A stretch of DNA of 13,255 nucleotides, taken from contig JABZGO010000025.1 of the NCBI GenBank assembly GCA_015259305.1, positions 1-13,255 on the forward strand, read 5' to 3'. Under the pieces are notes generated by a model, which saw only the letters and a list, made by a program, of their open reading frames with translations, had not been told where the DNA came from and did not search any database. The stretch is from Alloprevotella tannerae. Its GTDB lineage: Bacteria; Bacteroidota; Bacteroidia; Bacteroidales; Bacteroidaceae. A program made the position numbers and the translations under genes. Shown one piece after another: positions 12,675-13,255 of this stretch (positions are counted from its first letter, which is position 1; each line of letters opens with the position of its first letter).

Positions 12675-13255
12675 ATGAAAAAGAGACTTTTACTCAGTGC
12701 AACGATCGCGCTAGTCGCTGCAGTTAACGTTTGCGCACAAAATTGGAAGATGGTCGTAAAGCGTGCTGACGGCACGAAGGACACGATCGCCACAGAAAAG
12801 GTGCAGGACATTAAGTTCTTCAAATCCGGTGTCGGCACGGTAGATCCCAAAGATATCGGCCTCGAGTTTGTGAAAATACCGGCCGGCTCTTTCGTGATGG
12901 GAAGCCCCACAACCGAGCCACAGCGAGAAGCGGGCGAAATACAGCATAAGGTCACGCTGACGAAGGACTTTTATATGAGCAAATATCCCGTTACATTCGA
13001 GCAATTTGATAAATTCTGCGAAGCTACGGGCCGCCAAAAACCCGACGACTACGGCTGGGGGCGTGCCAATCGGCCGGTTATCGACGTAAGTTGGGAAGAT
13101 GCCGTTGCCTTCTGCGAATGGGCCGGTTGCCGCTTGCCTACTGAATCCGAGTGGGAGTATGCTTGCCGCGCGGGCAGCACTACACCGTTTTATACCGGCG
13201 ATAACTTGACGACGGATGATGCTAATTACGACGGCACTTATCCTTACAACAACCA
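12675..13255 (+). CDS. Exported formylglycine-generating-enzyme (SUMF1)-fold protein, 3' end missing
   Basis: The frame starts MKKRLLLSATIALVAAVNVCA (likely cleavage C-A/Q at 21/22) and stays open to the window edge, 193 residues. A short module follows (24-51: W-K-M-V-V-K-R-A-D-G-T-K ... V-Q-D-I-K-F-F). The FGE-sulfatase/SUMF1 fold then begins at about 63: FVKIPAGSFVMGSP, KVTLTKDFYMSKYPVTFEQF, RPVIDVSWEDAVAFCEWAG and CRLPTESEWEYACRAG are the family's consecutive signature blocks. The C-terminal part, where the copper-binding catalytic cysteines of true formylglycine-generating enzymes would be, lies outside the window, so catalysis cannot be judged. Many exported Bacteroidota members of this fold are non-catalytic binding proteins. 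It lies 77 bases after the frameshifted gene and shares its N-terminal plan. Confidence 0.92.
   Translation, partial: MKKRLLLSATIALVAAVNVCAQNWKMVVKRADGTKDTIATEKVQDIKFFKSGVGTVDPKDIGLEFVKIPAGSFVMGSPTTEPQREAGEIQHKVTLTKDFYMSKYPVTFEQFDKFCEATGRQKPDDYGWGRANRPVIDVSWEDAVAFCEWAGCRLPTESEWEYACRAGSTTPFYTGDNLTTDDANYDGTYPYNN

Overview
The window looks like chromosomal DNA of a Gram-negative Bacteroidota (Bacteroidales) species, perhaps Prevotella- or Porphyromonas-like. The family-level guess is inference. The phylum call rests on several things seen in the sequence: Bacteroidota-type -7 boxes (TAnnTTTG), two of them with a TTTG -33 element exactly 20 bases upstream; A-rich rather than Shine-Dalgarno-type translation starts; several short lipoproteins; a short RsmI; and exported proteins of the kind that end in type IX secretion (T9SS)-like tails. 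I see no rRNA, tRNA, CRISPR array, integrase or insertion sequence.

Left part (1-5998). A minus-strand operon encodes a complete tripartite ABC-2 efflux system. In transcription order it is a TolC-family outer-membrane channel, an HlyD-type membrane-fusion lipoprotein, a YbhF-like tandem ATPase, an ABC-2 permease and the first codons of a second ABC-2 permease cut by the window edge. An AraC-family regulator is divergently transcribed from it. The shared 160-base promoter region holds two opposed -7 boxes and repeats that could be the operator. The likely picture is a locally regulated drug, bile or toxic-compound pump.

Middle (5964-9350). A gene-free stretch of about 395 bases separates the convergent regulator and malate genes and is rich in hairpins, including a clear intrinsic terminator. 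A 540-residue malic-enzyme-superfamily gene follows on the minus strand; its motifs fit malolactic enzymes (L-malate to L-lactate plus CO2) better than ordinary malic enzymes. Upstream of it, on the same strand, lies an AI-2E/PerM-family membrane protein, divergent from rsmI.

Right part (9351-13255). On the plus strand lie rsmI (16S rRNA C1402 2'-O-methyltransferase), transcribed from a near-consensus promoter that leaves almost no leader; a coiled-coil lipoprotein; and a glycine-zipper lipoprotein followed by a textbook terminator. Next comes a strong promoter driving a small exported protein gene broken by a single-base frameshift, then the 5' part of an exported formylglycine-generating-enzyme (SUMF1)-fold protein. 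The last two share a similar short module after the signal peptide.

I do not see a clearly novel multi-gene system. The points most worth a second look are the malolactic-like enzyme in this phylum, the frameshifted exported gene, the near-leaderless rsmI promoter and the repeats between the efflux operon and its regulator.
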